Below the pieces are notes generated by a model, which searched no databases, had not been told where the DNA came from, and saw nothing but the letters and a program-made list of their open reading frames with translations. This document shows positions 43,235 through 52,114 of a stretch of DNA of 64,000 nucleotides, one piece after another (the first letter of the stretch is position 1; every line of letters starts with the position of its first letter). This stretch comes from Scatolibacter rhodanostii (GTDB lineage Bacteria; Bacillota; Clostridia; Oscillospirales; Acutalibacteraceae): contig NZ_FZLO01000005.1 in the NCBI RefSeq assembly GCF_900197595.1, positions 62,001 to 126,000 on the forward strand, given 5' to 3'. Position numbers and translations under genes: made by a program.

Positions 43235-45197
43235 GCTCTTTTACCCTAAACTTGCTCTTAGCAACATTAAGAAAAATGGCAAGACCTATGGTCCGTATAT
43301 CTTAATTTCAACCGTTACAATTGCCATGTTTTATATGATTCTCACGCTTTCTGTAAACCCCGGACTGAGAGACATGAGCGGTGGAGGAGTCATGGGGAGC
43401 ATCCTTGGCTTTGGCACAATTATCACAGGTATTTTTGCGATTGTTCTGCTTTTCTATACCAATAGTTTTCTCATGAAACGTCGTAAAAAAGAATTTGGTT
43501 TGCTGAATATATTGGGCATGGAAAAACGACATTTAGGCAGAGTGATTTTTTTTGAAACACTGTTTATTGCTTGTGTTGCTATCTTTGTTGGCTTGCTGAG
43601 CGGTGTTTTATTCTCTAAGTTTTTGTTTTTGATTATTCAAAATATGATTGGCGAAGGCATTACTTTAACGTTTGGCATAGACGTTTCATCAATGACGATT
43701 TCAGTGGCTTTTTTTGCAGTTGTTTACCTTCTAATTCTTTTGAACAGTGTTATCCAAATTTATAAAAGTAACCCAATTGAACTGCTAAAAGGTGGTCAAG
43801 TCGGTGAAAAAGAACCCAAATCAAAATGGATTTTATCAGTCATTGGTATCATCTGCTTAGCGGCAGGCTATGTTATTTCTATTATTACAAAGCAGCCCAT
43901 TTCGGCAATCCCTAATTTCTTTATGGCTGTTTTGTTGGTAATTGTGGGAACGTATATGGTTTTTACCGCTGTTAGTATTACAGCTCTGAAAACTTTAAAG
44001 AAAAATAAAAGTTATTACTACAAGAGCAATCATTTTATTTCTGTGTCAGGCATGATTTACCGTATGAAGCAGAATGCAGTAGGACTTGCGAATATTTGTA
44101 TTCTTTCTACCATGGTACTTGTTATGATTTCCACTACCTTTTCTCTCTTTGTAGGGGCAGACGATATTATGACCACCAGATACCCCAAAGAATTTGAAAT
44201 AAGAGGCGATTATCAAGAGCAAACACCGGAGCAAGTAAAACAATTGGTTGAGAAAATAGCGCTAGAAAAAGGTAAAGAAATCACCAATGTTGAAACCTAT
44301 TCGTATCTGGCAGTGGCAACAGGAAGCGAAGAGAACCGATTAATTGCGAGCGAGACATTTAGCAATGATTCTTTAATCATGAATATTTATACGCTAGATC
44401 GCTATAATGAAATTATGGGGACAAATGAAACGCTTGGAGAGAATGAAGCACTATTTTATAACGAAGAACAAAAACTATACCAATACGATACCATTGATGT
44501 ATTGGGCGTGCCTTTAAACATTAAAGGACATTTTGAGGCACCGGATAAACTCAAAGATTTAATTTATATGGCAGAACCTTGTACGCTGATTGTTAAAGAT
44601 GTCAGTATGATAGAAAAAATACAGCAGGCACAAGTTGAAGCTTTTGGAGAAGATTCTTACCTCACAAAATATATTTATCTTTTCGACATGGAGGGGGATA
44701 GAGAAGAGCTTCAGAAAATTACCAATGATCTTGAGACAGAAAGACAAACGATGAATCTTGACACCGTAACTGTCGATAGTCGCGTGAATTCATGGAGCGA
44801 TTTCATGGCCATTTATGGCGGACTTTTCTTCATTGGTATTTTCTTAGGCATTCTGTTCATTATGGCCGCCATTATGATTATGTATTATAAGCAAATCTCA
44901 GAGGGTTATGATGACAAAGAAAGATTCCAAATTATGAAAAAGGTTGGTTTGTCCGAGAAAGAAGTCAAAAAGACGATTCATTCACAAGTCATTATGGTAT
45001 TCTTCTTACCGCTTGTAACAGCCATTGTGCATTTGGCATTTGCTTTCCCGATTATCACACGCTTGCTAGCGGCACTTAGTATGACCAACATTGCACTCTT
45101 TGCAATTTGTACAGTAGGATGTGTTTTGATTTTTACACTGTTCTATGCGATTGTTTATACACTAACGGCTAAAAGTTATTATAAGATTGTCAAATAA
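43227..45197 (+). CDS. bceB: FtsX-family ABC permease, BceB-like
   Basis: A 656-residue permease with about ten helices. It begins MNKLFYPKLALSNIKKNGKTYGPYILIS, typical of BceB. FtsX modules flank a large extracellular domain of about 200 residues (about 310-530) between helices 7 and 8, the region that recognises the peptide antibiotic. The C-terminal FtsX unit contains KERFQIMKKVGLSEKEVKKTI. The ATG at 43227 is the homologous start, and an upstream frame to 43206 is unlikely. A terminator follows. Confidence 0.92.
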   Translation: MNKLFYPKLALSNIKKNGKTYGPYILISTVTIAMFYMILTLSVNPGLRDMSGGGVMGSILGFGTIITGIFAIVLLFYTNSFLMKRRKKEFGLLNILGMEKRHLGRVIFFETLFIACVAIFVGLLSGVLFSKFLFLIIQNMIGEGITLTFGIDVSSMTISVAFFAVVYLLILLNSVIQIYKSNPIELLKGGQVGEKEPKSKWILSVIGIICLAAGYVISIITKQPISAIPNFFMAVLLVIVGTYMVFTAVSITALKTLKKNKSYYYKSNHFISVSGMIYRMKQNAVGLANICILSTMVLVMISTTFSLFVGADDIMTTRYPKEFEIRGDYQEQTPEQVKQLVEKIALEKGKEITNVETYSYLAVATGSEENRLIASETFSNDSLIMNIYTLDRYNEIMGTNETLGENEALFYNEEQKLYQYDTIDVLGVPLNIKGHFEAPDKLKDLIYMAEPCTLIVKDVSMIEKIQQAQVEAFGEDSYLTKYIYLFDMEGDREELQKITNDLETERQTMNLDTVTVDSRVNSWSDFMAIYGGLFFIGIFLGILFIMAAIMIMYYKQISEGYDDKERFQIMKKVGLSEKEVKKTIHSQVIMVFFLPLVTAIVHLAFAFPIITRLLAALSMTNIALFAICTVGCVLIFTLFYAIVYTLTAKSYYKIVK

Positions 45198-45207
45198 AAG
45201 CTTAACT

Positions 45208-45253
45208 AAAAAAACACTTTCGATCTCATTAAAAAGAGGTTGAAAGTGTTTTT
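45208..45253 (+). terminator. Terminator after bceB
   Basis: AAAACACTTTC.ATCTC and GAGGTTGAAAGTGTTTTT pair around an A-rich loop. Confidence 0.8.
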
Positions 45254-45344
45254 AAATATTTAAATACCAGCAAATAAAAAAGTTGTGTTTGTTCGAGATA
45301 AAGTATAAAATGAATAGCAAACATATAAGTTAAGGGTGATGGGT

Positions 45345-45854
45345 ATGCAGTTTAGGTTAGCCAATAGAGAAGATCTTCCAAAAATCCAATCCATGTATAG
45401 AGATATCATTGAGCACATGAATAACAACAAAATAGAAATTTGGGATGATAGTTACCCCTGTGAATTCTTTGCAGAAGATATTGACAATAATCGACTCTAT
45501 CTATTGGTTGAAGAAGTGGGAGATATAGTAGCGGCTGCTGCTTTATGTGAATCAAACGACGGAGAAACCTATATAAAATGGGAAAATACAGAAGCAAAAG
45601 CACTCTATATGGATCGTTTGGGAGTAAATGTTGCGTATAGGGGACAAGGCATGGGAAACCGGATACTTGAGCATTTGAGAACACTGGCAAAGCAAAAAAT
45701 GGCTGAATATATCAGGTTATTTGTGGTGGATATCAATAGACCGGCGATACAGTTATATCTGAAAAATGGATTCAAACAGGCCAGTGGAATCTATGAAGAA
45801 AAAATAGATGATAATTTTATTTTGTGCGAATATGGTTTTGAAATAAGACTATAA
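45345..45854 (+). CDS. GNAT family N-acetyltransferase
   Basis: A 169-residue acetyltransferase. The acetyl-CoA motif is VAYRGQGMGNRILEHL (R-x-x-G-x-G/A), and the C-terminal INRPAIQLYLKNGFKQ is the usual end of the fold. The substrate cannot be inferred. AAGGG lies 8 bases before the ATG at 45345; ATG 45339 and GTG 45336 are alternatives. It is a single gene. Confidence 0.85.
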   Translation: MQFRLANREDLPKIQSMYRDIIEHMNNNKIEIWDDSYPCEFFAEDIDNNRLYLLVEEVGDIVAAAALCESNDGETYIKWENTEAKALYMDRLGVNVAYRGQGMGNRILEHLRTLAKQKMAEYIRLFVVDINRPAIQLYLKNGFKQASGIYEEKIDDNFILCEYGFEIRL

Positions 45855-45858
45855 ATTA

Positions 45859-45896
45859 AAAGCAATCTGCTAGTATTTGAGCAGGTTGCTTTTTTA
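45859..45896. terminator. Bidirectional terminator, GNAT / tatD
   Basis: AAAGCAATCTGCT and AGCAGGTTGCTTTTTT pair around AGTATTTG between two convergent genes. Confidence 0.8.
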
Positions 45897-45915
45897 AAAT
45901 TATATTAGAGTATGT

Positions 45916-46695
45916 TCAATCAATCCCAAAAAGTCGCTTTGTGTTCTCTGTAGTTGCATTAAAAATAACTTCAGGGCTTACTCCACGAATTTCAGCAATG
46001 CGCTCACCGATATAGCGGATATTAGCGGAATCATTGCGCTTGCCTCGTAGTGGTTCTGGCGACATATAAGGTGCATCGGTTTCTAAAAGCAACCTTTCAA
46101 GGGGAATATCTTTGGCCACTTCAACACTGTGACGAGCATTTTTGAAAGTGACAGGGCCATCTAAGCCGATATATAGCCCTAGCTTGATGACTTCTCTTGC
46201 CATTTCAACACTGCCAGAAAAACAGTGAACTACACCTTTTGGGCGGTACTCTCGCAGAAAATCCATCATATCACCGTGAGCTTCTCTGTCATGCAGCACA
46301 ACGGGATAATCAAGTTCATTTGCCAACGCCAGCTGTGCAGTTAGGACTTCTTTTTGTGTTTCTTTAGGGCAAAGCTCGAGCCAGTGGTAGTCAAGGCCGA
46401 TTTCCCCAACAGCTTTGATTTTATCATGTTTTAAGAATGTTCGAAGCTGTGTGAGCCAGTTTGCCGGCAAGTCTTTGGCACATTCAGGATGAATGCCAGC
46501 AGCGCCGTAAAGGTAATCATACTTTTCTGTCAGAGCGATGGTTTGCAGACAAGTATCAATGTCTGTGCCCATGTTGACAATGCCGACGACTCCCTTTTTG
46601 GGTAGAGAAGTCAAAATCTCATCTCGGTCATCGTTGAATTGTTCAGCATCATAATGGGCATGTGAATCAAAAATAGAATAAAGGGTATCTGTCAT
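45916..46695 (-). CDS. tatD: TatD family metal-dependent DNase
   Basis: A 259-residue TIM-barrel hydrolase. Metal ligands are visible: FDSHAHYD (HxH), GEIGLDYHW (Glu), PVVLHDREAH (His), VVHCFSGS (His) and LLETDAPY (Asp). TatD proteins are 3'-5' exonucleases acting on DNA and RNA. I placed the start at 46695 (MTDTLYSIFDSHAHY); the frame is open further upstream but overlaps the phosphorylase gene. In many Firmicutes tatD follows metG, as it nearly does here. Confidence 0.9.
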   Translation of the reverse strand: MTDTLYSIFDSHAHYDAEQFNDDRDEILTSLPKKGVVGIVNMGTDIDTCLQTIALTEKYDYLYGAAGIHPECAKDLPANWLTQLRTFLKHDKIKAVGEIGLDYHWLELCPKETQKEVLTAQLALANELDYPVVLHDREAHGDMMDFLREYRPKGVVHCFSGSVEMAREVIKLGLYIGLDGPVTFKNARHSVEVAKDIPLERLLLETDAPYMSPEPLRGKRNDSANIRYIGERIAEIRGVSPEVIFNATTENTKRLFGID

Positions 46696-46720
46696 ATTTT
46701 TTAGTTCCTTAAGTTTTGTT

Positions 46721-47503
46721 TTATAGAGTGTGAGCGTGTTTTTGTTGCAAGGCCTTACCAATTTCAATAGCAGCAGTCATATAAATTTGGCTGTGATTTC
46801 TTCCTCGGTCACCAAGTCCTCTTTTGTCCCATTCCGGCAAATCAAGATTATCAGCGGCAAAGAAAAACTCTGCAAACGGCACATTGCGATATTGGGCAAT
46901 AGCCGCCAGTGCAGAACATTCCATATCGACGCAGATGCAGCCTTCTTTTTTGCGAAGTGCAATTTTAGAAGCGGTTTCACGGTAGAAAGCATCGGTAGTC
47001 CAAACTTTTCCTGTCACAAAAGGCAAGTCGAGAGAAGAAAGCGTTTCTTTTGTAAGGGTAACCGTAGCTTGATCAAGTTCAATTTCATGAGAGGGTGCAA
47101 GGTAGTGATAAGAAAGCCCTTCATCACGTACAGCACAATCGGGAACAATTAGGTGTCCGTCGGCAATATCATGCCGTAAAACACCACACATGCCGAAAAA
47201 GACGAAATATTTTGCGCCCATTGCACCTAGCTCTTCAATAGAAGCAGAAGCAGTTGGTGCGCCCACAAAGGGAGCGTGCAGCGCAATCTCTGTGCCGTCT
47301 ACGGTGAGTTTATAAATAGGCTGACGAACAGAGGCCGTGCTCAGATCAGCAATTTCAACTCCGTTATATTTCTTGACGTATTCCTCAACAATGTCTCTTG
47401 AAAAAGCACCAATACTAATGGCAGGGAAACCGTCAATAGGGGAGATAATTTTGCTTGGTTCAATCACACCTAGTTCATTTAGGTCAAATAAATCGGTAAT
47501 CAT
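46721..47503 (-). CDS. Nucleoside phosphorylase (PNP/UDP family)
   Basis: A 260-residue phosphorylase. The phosphate-binding segment is FFGMCGVL, base-site residues lie in RDEGLSYHY and KVWTTDAFYRET, and the ribose-binding motif is VDMECSALAA. It cleaves nucleosides with phosphate to free base and ribose-1-phosphate. Overall it resembles uridine-phosphorylase-like members, but specificity is uncertain. AAGGAGG lies 7 bases upstream. It is inserted between metG and tatD. Confidence 0.85.
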   Translation of the reverse strand: MITDLFDLNELGVIEPSKIISPIDGFPAISIGAFSRDIVEEYVKKYNGVEIADLSTASVRQPIYKLTVDGTEIALHAPFVGAPTASASIEELGAMGAKYFVFFGMCGVLRHDIADGHLIVPDCAVRDEGLSYHYLAPSHEIELDQATVTLTKETLSSLDLPFVTGKVWTTDAFYRETASKIALRKKEGCICVDMECSALAAIAQYRNVPFAEFFFAADNLDLPEWDKRGLGDRGRNHSQIYMTAAIEIGKALQQKHAHTL

Positions 47504-47647
47504 AAAAAGCCTCCTTTTCTTAATGATGTCATCATGTTCATAAACAATATCAGATATAACAAGAGCCTTACCCTAAAAGAGCAAGACCCTTGTATGTGCT
47601 GCTTACAAAAGCAATCACACTTTTGTATTCCGATACATTTTCAAAGT

Positions 47648-49603
47648 TTATCGAATCTTAGAGCCGACAGATAAATCATCTACAAAAATGACTTTGACAT
47701 CGTCGCCGTCGTCAGCGGCCAAAATCATGCCTTGACTTTCTACGCCGCAGAGAACGGCAGGTTTGAGATTGGCGACAACGATTATCTTGCGGCCGACTAA
47801 GTCTTCAGGTTTATACCATTTGGCAATGCCAGAAGCCACTGTACGCTCAATGCCAGTGCCGTCATGCAAGGTCAATTTCAGCAATTTTTTGGCACGTTTA
47901 ATGGGCTCACAAGCGACAACTTCAGCAACACGCAAATCTACTTCGCCAAAATGGTCAATATTAATTTTAGCAACGCCGTGAATTTCTTCTCTCAGTTTAA
48001 GAGTTTCTTCTGATTCACCGCTGTTTTTTGCTTTAATTTCTTCTGCTTTGGCTAAGACTTCTTCTAAATCAAGACGAGCAAACAGAATTTCAGGTTTGTC
48101 AGTAACTTTGTTTGCGTTGGGGTAAAGCCCGGTTTGATTCAGATTGTCATAGTCAGCGGCAGTCACATTCAATTGAGCAAAGATTTTTTCTGCCGTGGTT
48201 GGTAAGAAAGCAGAGAGCAAAGAAGTGCCGATATAAATGCTGTCTAACAGATTATACAGCACGGTTTGCAGGCGATCTGATTTTGCTTCATCCTTGGCCA
48301 GTGCCCACGGAAGGGTTTCGTCAATATATTTGTTGCAGCGCTTGAAGAGATTCATGATTTCAGAGACAGCATCTGCTACTTTAAATTCATTAATCTTACT
48401 TTGCACTTTGTCACGACAAGCAGAAACGATAGCTTTTAAATCGTCATCAACAGGTTCAGAAACTGACTTGTTCGAAACAATGCCGTCAAAATACTTGTTG
48501 GTCATGGCGACAGTGCGGTTGACAAGGTTGCCAAGCGTGTTAGCGAGGTCAGAGTTGACACGTTCTGTAACAAGCTCCCAAGTCAAATTGCCGTCATTGT
48601 CATAAGGCATCTCGTGTAGTAGGAAATAGCGAACGGCATCAAGACCAAAAACGTCAATCAGCTCGTCGGCATAAATCACATTGCCTTTAGACTTGCTCAT
48701 CTTGCCATTATCCATCATCAGCCAAGGGTGACCGAAAATTTGTTTTGGTAGAGGTAAATCTAAAGCCATCAAGAAAATTGGCCAATAAATAGTGTGAAAT
48801 CTGACAATATCCTTGCCGATGACATGTACATTGGCAGGCCAAAACTCCTTAAAGAGATCACTGTGGTTGCCGTCTACGTCATAACCCATGGCCGTGATAT
48901 AGTTGGTTAAAGCATCTAACCAAACGTAAATAACGTGTTTGGGGTCAAAATCAACGGGAATTCCCCATGAAAAAGAAGTTCTCGATACGCACAAATCTTG
49001 CAGACCTGGCAAAAGGAAGTTGTTCATCATTTCGTTTTTGCGAGATACCGGCTGAATAAATTCAGGGTGCTGATTGATGTGTTCAATCAGACGGTCGGCA
49101 TATTTGCTCATTTTAAAGAAATAGGCTTCTTCTTTTGCGGGCTTAACTTCACGTCCGCAGTCTGGGCATTTACCGTCGACTAGCTGTGATTCAGTAAAGA
49201 AAGATTCACAAGGGGTACAGTAAAGTCCTTCATAATAGCCTTTATAAATGTCACCTTGGTCATATAGCTTTTTGAAAATTTTCTGCACCATATCGCTGTG
49301 GCGATGTTCTGTGGTACGAATGAAATCGTTGTAAGAAGTACCGACTAAATCCCATTGTTTACGAATTTCTGCGGCAATGCCATCGACAAATTCTTGAGGA
49401 GTAACACCCTCTTCGCCAGCACGGATTTCATTCTTTTGACCGTGTTCGTCGGTTCCGGTTAAGAGGTAGGTGTTGTAACCCTCCAGACGTTTAAAACGTG
49501 CCAAACTGTCGCTCAGCACAATTTCATAAACATTGCCAATATGCGGTTTGCCTGAAGTATAAGCAATAGCTGTGGTTAAATAATAGTTTCCTTTGTTCTG
49601 CAT
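47648..49603 (-). CDS. metG: Methionyl-tRNA synthetase
   Basis: A 651-residue class I synthetase. HIGH is present as KPHIGN near residue 20 and KMSKS as KMSKSKGN near 300. A CP domain has one zinc knuckle (CTPCESFF...CPDCGRE), as in the short metG2/MetS type. The C-terminal about 110 residues form a tRNA-binding EMAP-like domain (FGEVDLRVAEVVACEPIKRAKKLLKL). AAAGGA lies 8 bases before the ATG. Confidence 0.96.
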   Translation of the reverse strand: MQNKGNYYLTTAIAYTSGKPHIGNVYEIVLSDSLARFKRLEGYNTYLLTGTDEHGQKNEIRAGEEGVTPQEFVDGIAAEIRKQWDLVGTSYNDFIRTTEHRHSDMVQKIFKKLYDQGDIYKGYYEGLYCTPCESFFTESQLVDGKCPDCGREVKPAKEEAYFFKMSKYADRLIEHINQHPEFIQPVSRKNEMMNNFLLPGLQDLCVSRTSFSWGIPVDFDPKHVIYVWLDALTNYITAMGYDVDGNHSDLFKEFWPANVHVIGKDIVRFHTIYWPIFLMALDLPLPKQIFGHPWLMMDNGKMSKSKGNVIYADELIDVFGLDAVRYFLLHEMPYDNDGNLTWELVTERVNSDLANTLGNLVNRTVAMTNKYFDGIVSNKSVSEPVDDDLKAIVSACRDKVQSKINEFKVADAVSEIMNLFKRCNKYIDETLPWALAKDEAKSDRLQTVLYNLLDSIYIGTSLLSAFLPTTAEKIFAQLNVTAADYDNLNQTGLYPNANKVTDKPEILFARLDLEEVLAKAEEIKAKNSGESEETLKLREEIHGVAKINIDHFGEVDLRVAEVVACEPIKRAKKLLKLTLHDGTGIERTVASGIAKWYKPEDLVGRKIIVVANLKPAVLCGVESQGMILAADDGDDVKVIFVDDLSVGSKIR

Positions 49604-49625
49604 GAAGATATCCTTTCGGCGGAAA

Positions 49626-49868
49626 TTAGTCAGCAGGAGTATAACCCGTTTCCGTAATAATTTTTTTCAGTGCGGCAACATCAGTTTTGTCGGCATGATA
49701 GACAATGGTAGCACTGCCGCCGTTATCAAGGCTGACATCTGCTTTTTTGACGGCATCATTCTCTAACAATGCCTCACGCATTCGCTTCACACAATGTTCG
49801 CAGCTCATGCCGCTGATACCAATGGTTACGGTTTCTTGATTTTTTTTAGCAAATAAACGAAAGCCCAT
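49626..49868 (-). CDS. HMA domain metal-binding protein, copper-chaperone-like
   Basis: An 80-residue protein with one heavy-metal-associated domain: GMSCEHCVKRMREAL (CxxC), then VSLDNGGSATIVYHADKTD and ITETGYTP. Such proteins bind Cu(I) and hand it to P-type ATPases or repressors, none of which is in this window. A basic start (MGFRLFAKKNQ) is unusual. ATG 49868 is chosen because AGAGGTG lies 8 bases upstream. It is 22 bp upstream of metG on the same strand. Confidence 0.88.
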   Translation of the reverse strand: MGFRLFAKKNQETVTIGISGMSCEHCVKRMREALLENDAVKKADVSLDNGGSATIVYHADKTDVAALKKIITETGYTPAD

Positions 49869-49913
49869 AAAAAACACCTCTTTATCTATAGTGAAAGTTA
49901 AATTTGATTTTGT

Positions 49914-50027
49914 TTACAAAAAAGAAGACACAATTGAAAACAGAACAGAGCCTAACATAAGTGCTGCCAAACCAATGGCAACCACGCGGATGATTCGTTT
50001 TCTTCTTGCTTCGGGATTTTTTTTCAT
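49914..50027 (-). CDS. 37-residue single-pass membrane peptide
   Basis: The frame starts ATG at 50027 (MKKNPEARRKRIIRVV) and ends at a TAA at 49914. It has a strongly basic N-terminus and one C-terminal hydrophobic helix of about 20 residues ending SIVSSFL. The shape resembles the tiny DUF4044/Prli42-type membrane proteins of Firmicutes. AAAGG lies 11 bases before the ATG. It is 45 bp upstream of the HMA gene on the same strand and may share its transcript. Function unknown. Confidence 0.5.
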   Translation of the reverse strand: MKKNPEARRKRIIRVVAIGLAALMLGSVLFSIVSSFL

Positions 50028-50205
50028 GACATATTCTGCCTTTCACAACGACTTCTATTTGTTATTTTATCATTTTTAGTAGCCATTGTAAACAGTTAGT
50101 CATCTTTATTATGACGCATGAGGATATAAATAAACATTTTTATCCTTTTTATGATTTATTCTTATATGATAGAGTAATTTGAGAATAAATATTTTAAATT
50201 TGCTA

Positions 50206-50233
50206 TTGACTTTTTGTAGTTGAGTGCTATACT
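50206..50233 (+). promoter_or_regulatory. Sigma-A promoter of the tro operon
   Basis: TTGACT (50206-50211), 16-bp spacer, TATACT (50228-50233). Two palindromic operators lie at and just after the start site. Confidence 0.65.
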
Positions 50234-50242
50234 TTAGTTGAA

Positions 50243-50292
50243 GTTAGTTACAGCTAACTATTTTTAATACTTATTGGTTAGTTGCAACTAAC
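50243..50292 (+). repeat. Two copies of a 16-bp palindromic operator
   Basis: GTTAGTTACAGCTAAC (50243-50258) and the perfect palindrome GTTAGTTGCAACTAAC (50277-50292) differ at two positions and are spaced 34 bp centre to centre. An extra TTAGTTG half-site lies at 50234-50240. Position over the start of a metal-importer operon suggests a metal-responsive repressor of the DtxR/MntR/TroR kind; this is inference. Confidence 0.6.
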
Positions 50293-50410
50293 TAATAAGA
50301 TTATGAAGTAACAGAAAAAGATTATTAAGCATAACTTGAATTTAGAGGGATTACGCAATTTGCAATTTAAATTCAGAATAAAATATAAATTTAAAGTTGG
50401 AGGGATAACG

Positions 50411-51376
50411 ATGGAAGCATATCAATACATGAAGAAAAAAAGGCCTGTTCTAGTGGCAGTGATATTGGTTTTAATTTTTTCTGTGGTGCTGGGATTCAGC
50501 GCATGTGCCGCAGAAGCTGACAGCAAAGAAGAGAGCGGGAAGATTCAGCTGACCGCCACAACCACCATGCTGTCTGATTTGGCTAGGAACATCGCAGGCG
50601 AAGAAGTGGAGGTAACCGGTTTAATGGGAACAGGCATTGACCCTCACCTTTATCAGGCAAGCGCAGGCGATATTTCAGCCTTGCAAGAAGCAGATGTGGT
50701 GCTTTATAACGGCATTCACCTTGAAGGAAAAATGGGCGATATTTTTGCTTCGCTTCGAGAACAAAACAAAACCGTTATATCAGTAGAAGATGCTTTGGAT
50801 AAAAACGATTTGATTCAGACAGAAGACAGCGAGCAAAATTATGATCCTCACGTTTGGTTCAATGTAGAGCTTTGGAAAAAAGCTGCCCGGCATTTGGCAC
50901 AAGAATTATCGGCCTATGCGCCTGAGCATAAAGCGGTCTTTAAAACAAACTTAGAGAGCTACGTAAAAGAACTTGAAGATTTAGAAAAATTCATACAGGA
51001 GAAGGTAGACACCCTACCAAAAGATAAACGAATCTTGGTAACTGCGCATGATGCTTTCTCTTATTTTGGCAAAGCATATGGCTTTGAGGTAAAAGGCTTG
51101 CAAGGTATCAGTACTGAAACAGAGGCAGGTACACAGGATATCAGCCAAATGGCAGAATACATTGCCAATAACGAAATCAAAGCCGTTTTTGTGGAATCTT
51201 CAGTTTCTCCCAAAACGATTGAGGCTTTGCAGGCGGCTGTGAAATCCAAGGGGTTTGAAACAGCAATCGGCGGTTCGCTCTATTCTGATTCACTGGGAGA
51301 TAAAGAAAGCGGAGACGATAGCTATATAGAGACGTGGAAAGCCAACATCGAAACCATTGTTTCGGCGTTGCAGTGA
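50411..51376 (+). CDS. troA: Metal ABC transporter substrate-binding lipoprotein, TroA-like
   Basis: A 321-residue lipoprotein with an N-terminal signal and lipobox Cys32 (GFSAC). Candidate metal ligands are His79 (DPHLY), His147 (YDPHVW), His213 (TAHDAF) and an Asp near SDSLGDKE, the His3-Asp set of TroA. The segment YGFEVKGLQGISTETEAGTQDI is closest to TroA/MntA. It delivers Mn or Zn to the permease. Start 50411 follows GGAGGG by 6 bases; the longer frame has no site. Confidence 0.9.
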   Translation: MEAYQYMKKKRPVLVAVILVLIFSVVLGFSACAAEADSKEESGKIQLTATTTMLSDLARNIAGEEVEVTGLMGTGIDPHLYQASAGDISALQEADVVLYNGIHLEGKMGDIFASLREQNKTVISVEDALDKNDLIQTEDSEQNYDPHVWFNVELWKKAARHLAQELSAYAPEHKAVFKTNLESYVKELEDLEKFIQEKVDTLPKDKRILVTAHDAFSYFGKAYGFEVKGLQGISTETEAGTQDISQMAEYIANNEIKAVFVESSVSPKTIEALQAAVKSKGFETAIGGSLYSDSLGDKESGDDSYIETWKANIETIVSALQ

Positions 51377-51385
51377 GGTACAAAA

Positions 51386-52114
51386 ATGGAAAATGCAGTA
51401 AGTGTGAACCGTTTGACGGTATCGTATGGAGATAAACCTGTACTTTGGGATGTTAATATGGAAATTCCGAAAGGAAAGCTCGCGGCGGTCATTGGACCGA
51501 ATGGAGCAGGAAAAAGTACGCTGTTAAAAGCTGTTTTAGGACTCATTCCCAAAGTTTCAGGCGATGTGCAGTTTTTTGGAGAGAAAGAGATTCCTAAAAA
51601 TACAATTGGTTATGTGCCGCAGAGTGAAAGCGTAGACTGGGATTTTCCGGCAACCGTGTCTGATGTGGTATTGATGGGGCGCTATGGACATTTAGGGCTA
51701 ATCAAAAGACCCCGAAAGCTAGATAAAGAAATTGCCGCTCATGCCATTGAGCTAGTGGGCATGACAGAATATGCAAACAGGCAGATTAAAGAGCTTTCAG
51801 GCGGTCAGCAGCAAAGAGTGTTTTTGGCTCGTGCCTTGGCGCAGCAGGCAGATATTTATTTCATGGATGAACCGTTCAAAGGGGTAGACGTGCAGACAGA
51901 ACGGGCAATTGTACAAATTCTCAAGAATTTAAAAGAAGAAGGAAAAACGGTTATTGTCGTTCACCATGACTTGCAAACCGTAAAAGATTATTTTGACTGG
52001 GTTACGCTTCTCAATGTTCGCCTCGTGGCAAACGGTGAGGCAGAAAAAGTTTTTGACAGCAAAAATGTCAATCAAACCTACAATACTCATATCCTCTTGG
52101 AAGGGGTGGGGTAA
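51386..52114 (+). CDS. troB: Metal ABC transporter ATPase, TroB-like
   Basis: A 242-residue ATPase: Walker A GPNGAGKST, signature LSGGQQQR, Walker B IYFMDEPFKGVD, switch His VVHHD. YVPQSESVDWDFPATVSDVVLMGRYG is the pattern of Mn/Zn importers. It is 9 bp after troA and directly abuts the first permease gene. Confidence 0.93.
   Translation: MENAVSVNRLTVSYGDKPVLWDVNMEIPKGKLAAVIGPNGAGKSTLLKAVLGLIPKVSGDVQFFGEKEIPKNTIGYVPQSESVDWDFPATVSDVVLMGRYGHLGLIKRPRKLDKEIAAHAIELVGMTEYANRQIKELSGGQQQRVFLARALAQQADIYFMDEPFKGVDVQTERAIVQILKNLKEEGKTVIVVHHDLQTVKDYFDWVTLLNVRLVANGEAEKVFDSKNVNQTYNTHILLEGVG

Noticed and set aside
46730-47152. 140-codon plus-strand open frame
   Set aside because: It is the antisense shadow of the nucleoside phosphorylase gene, which has strong family motifs on the other strand.
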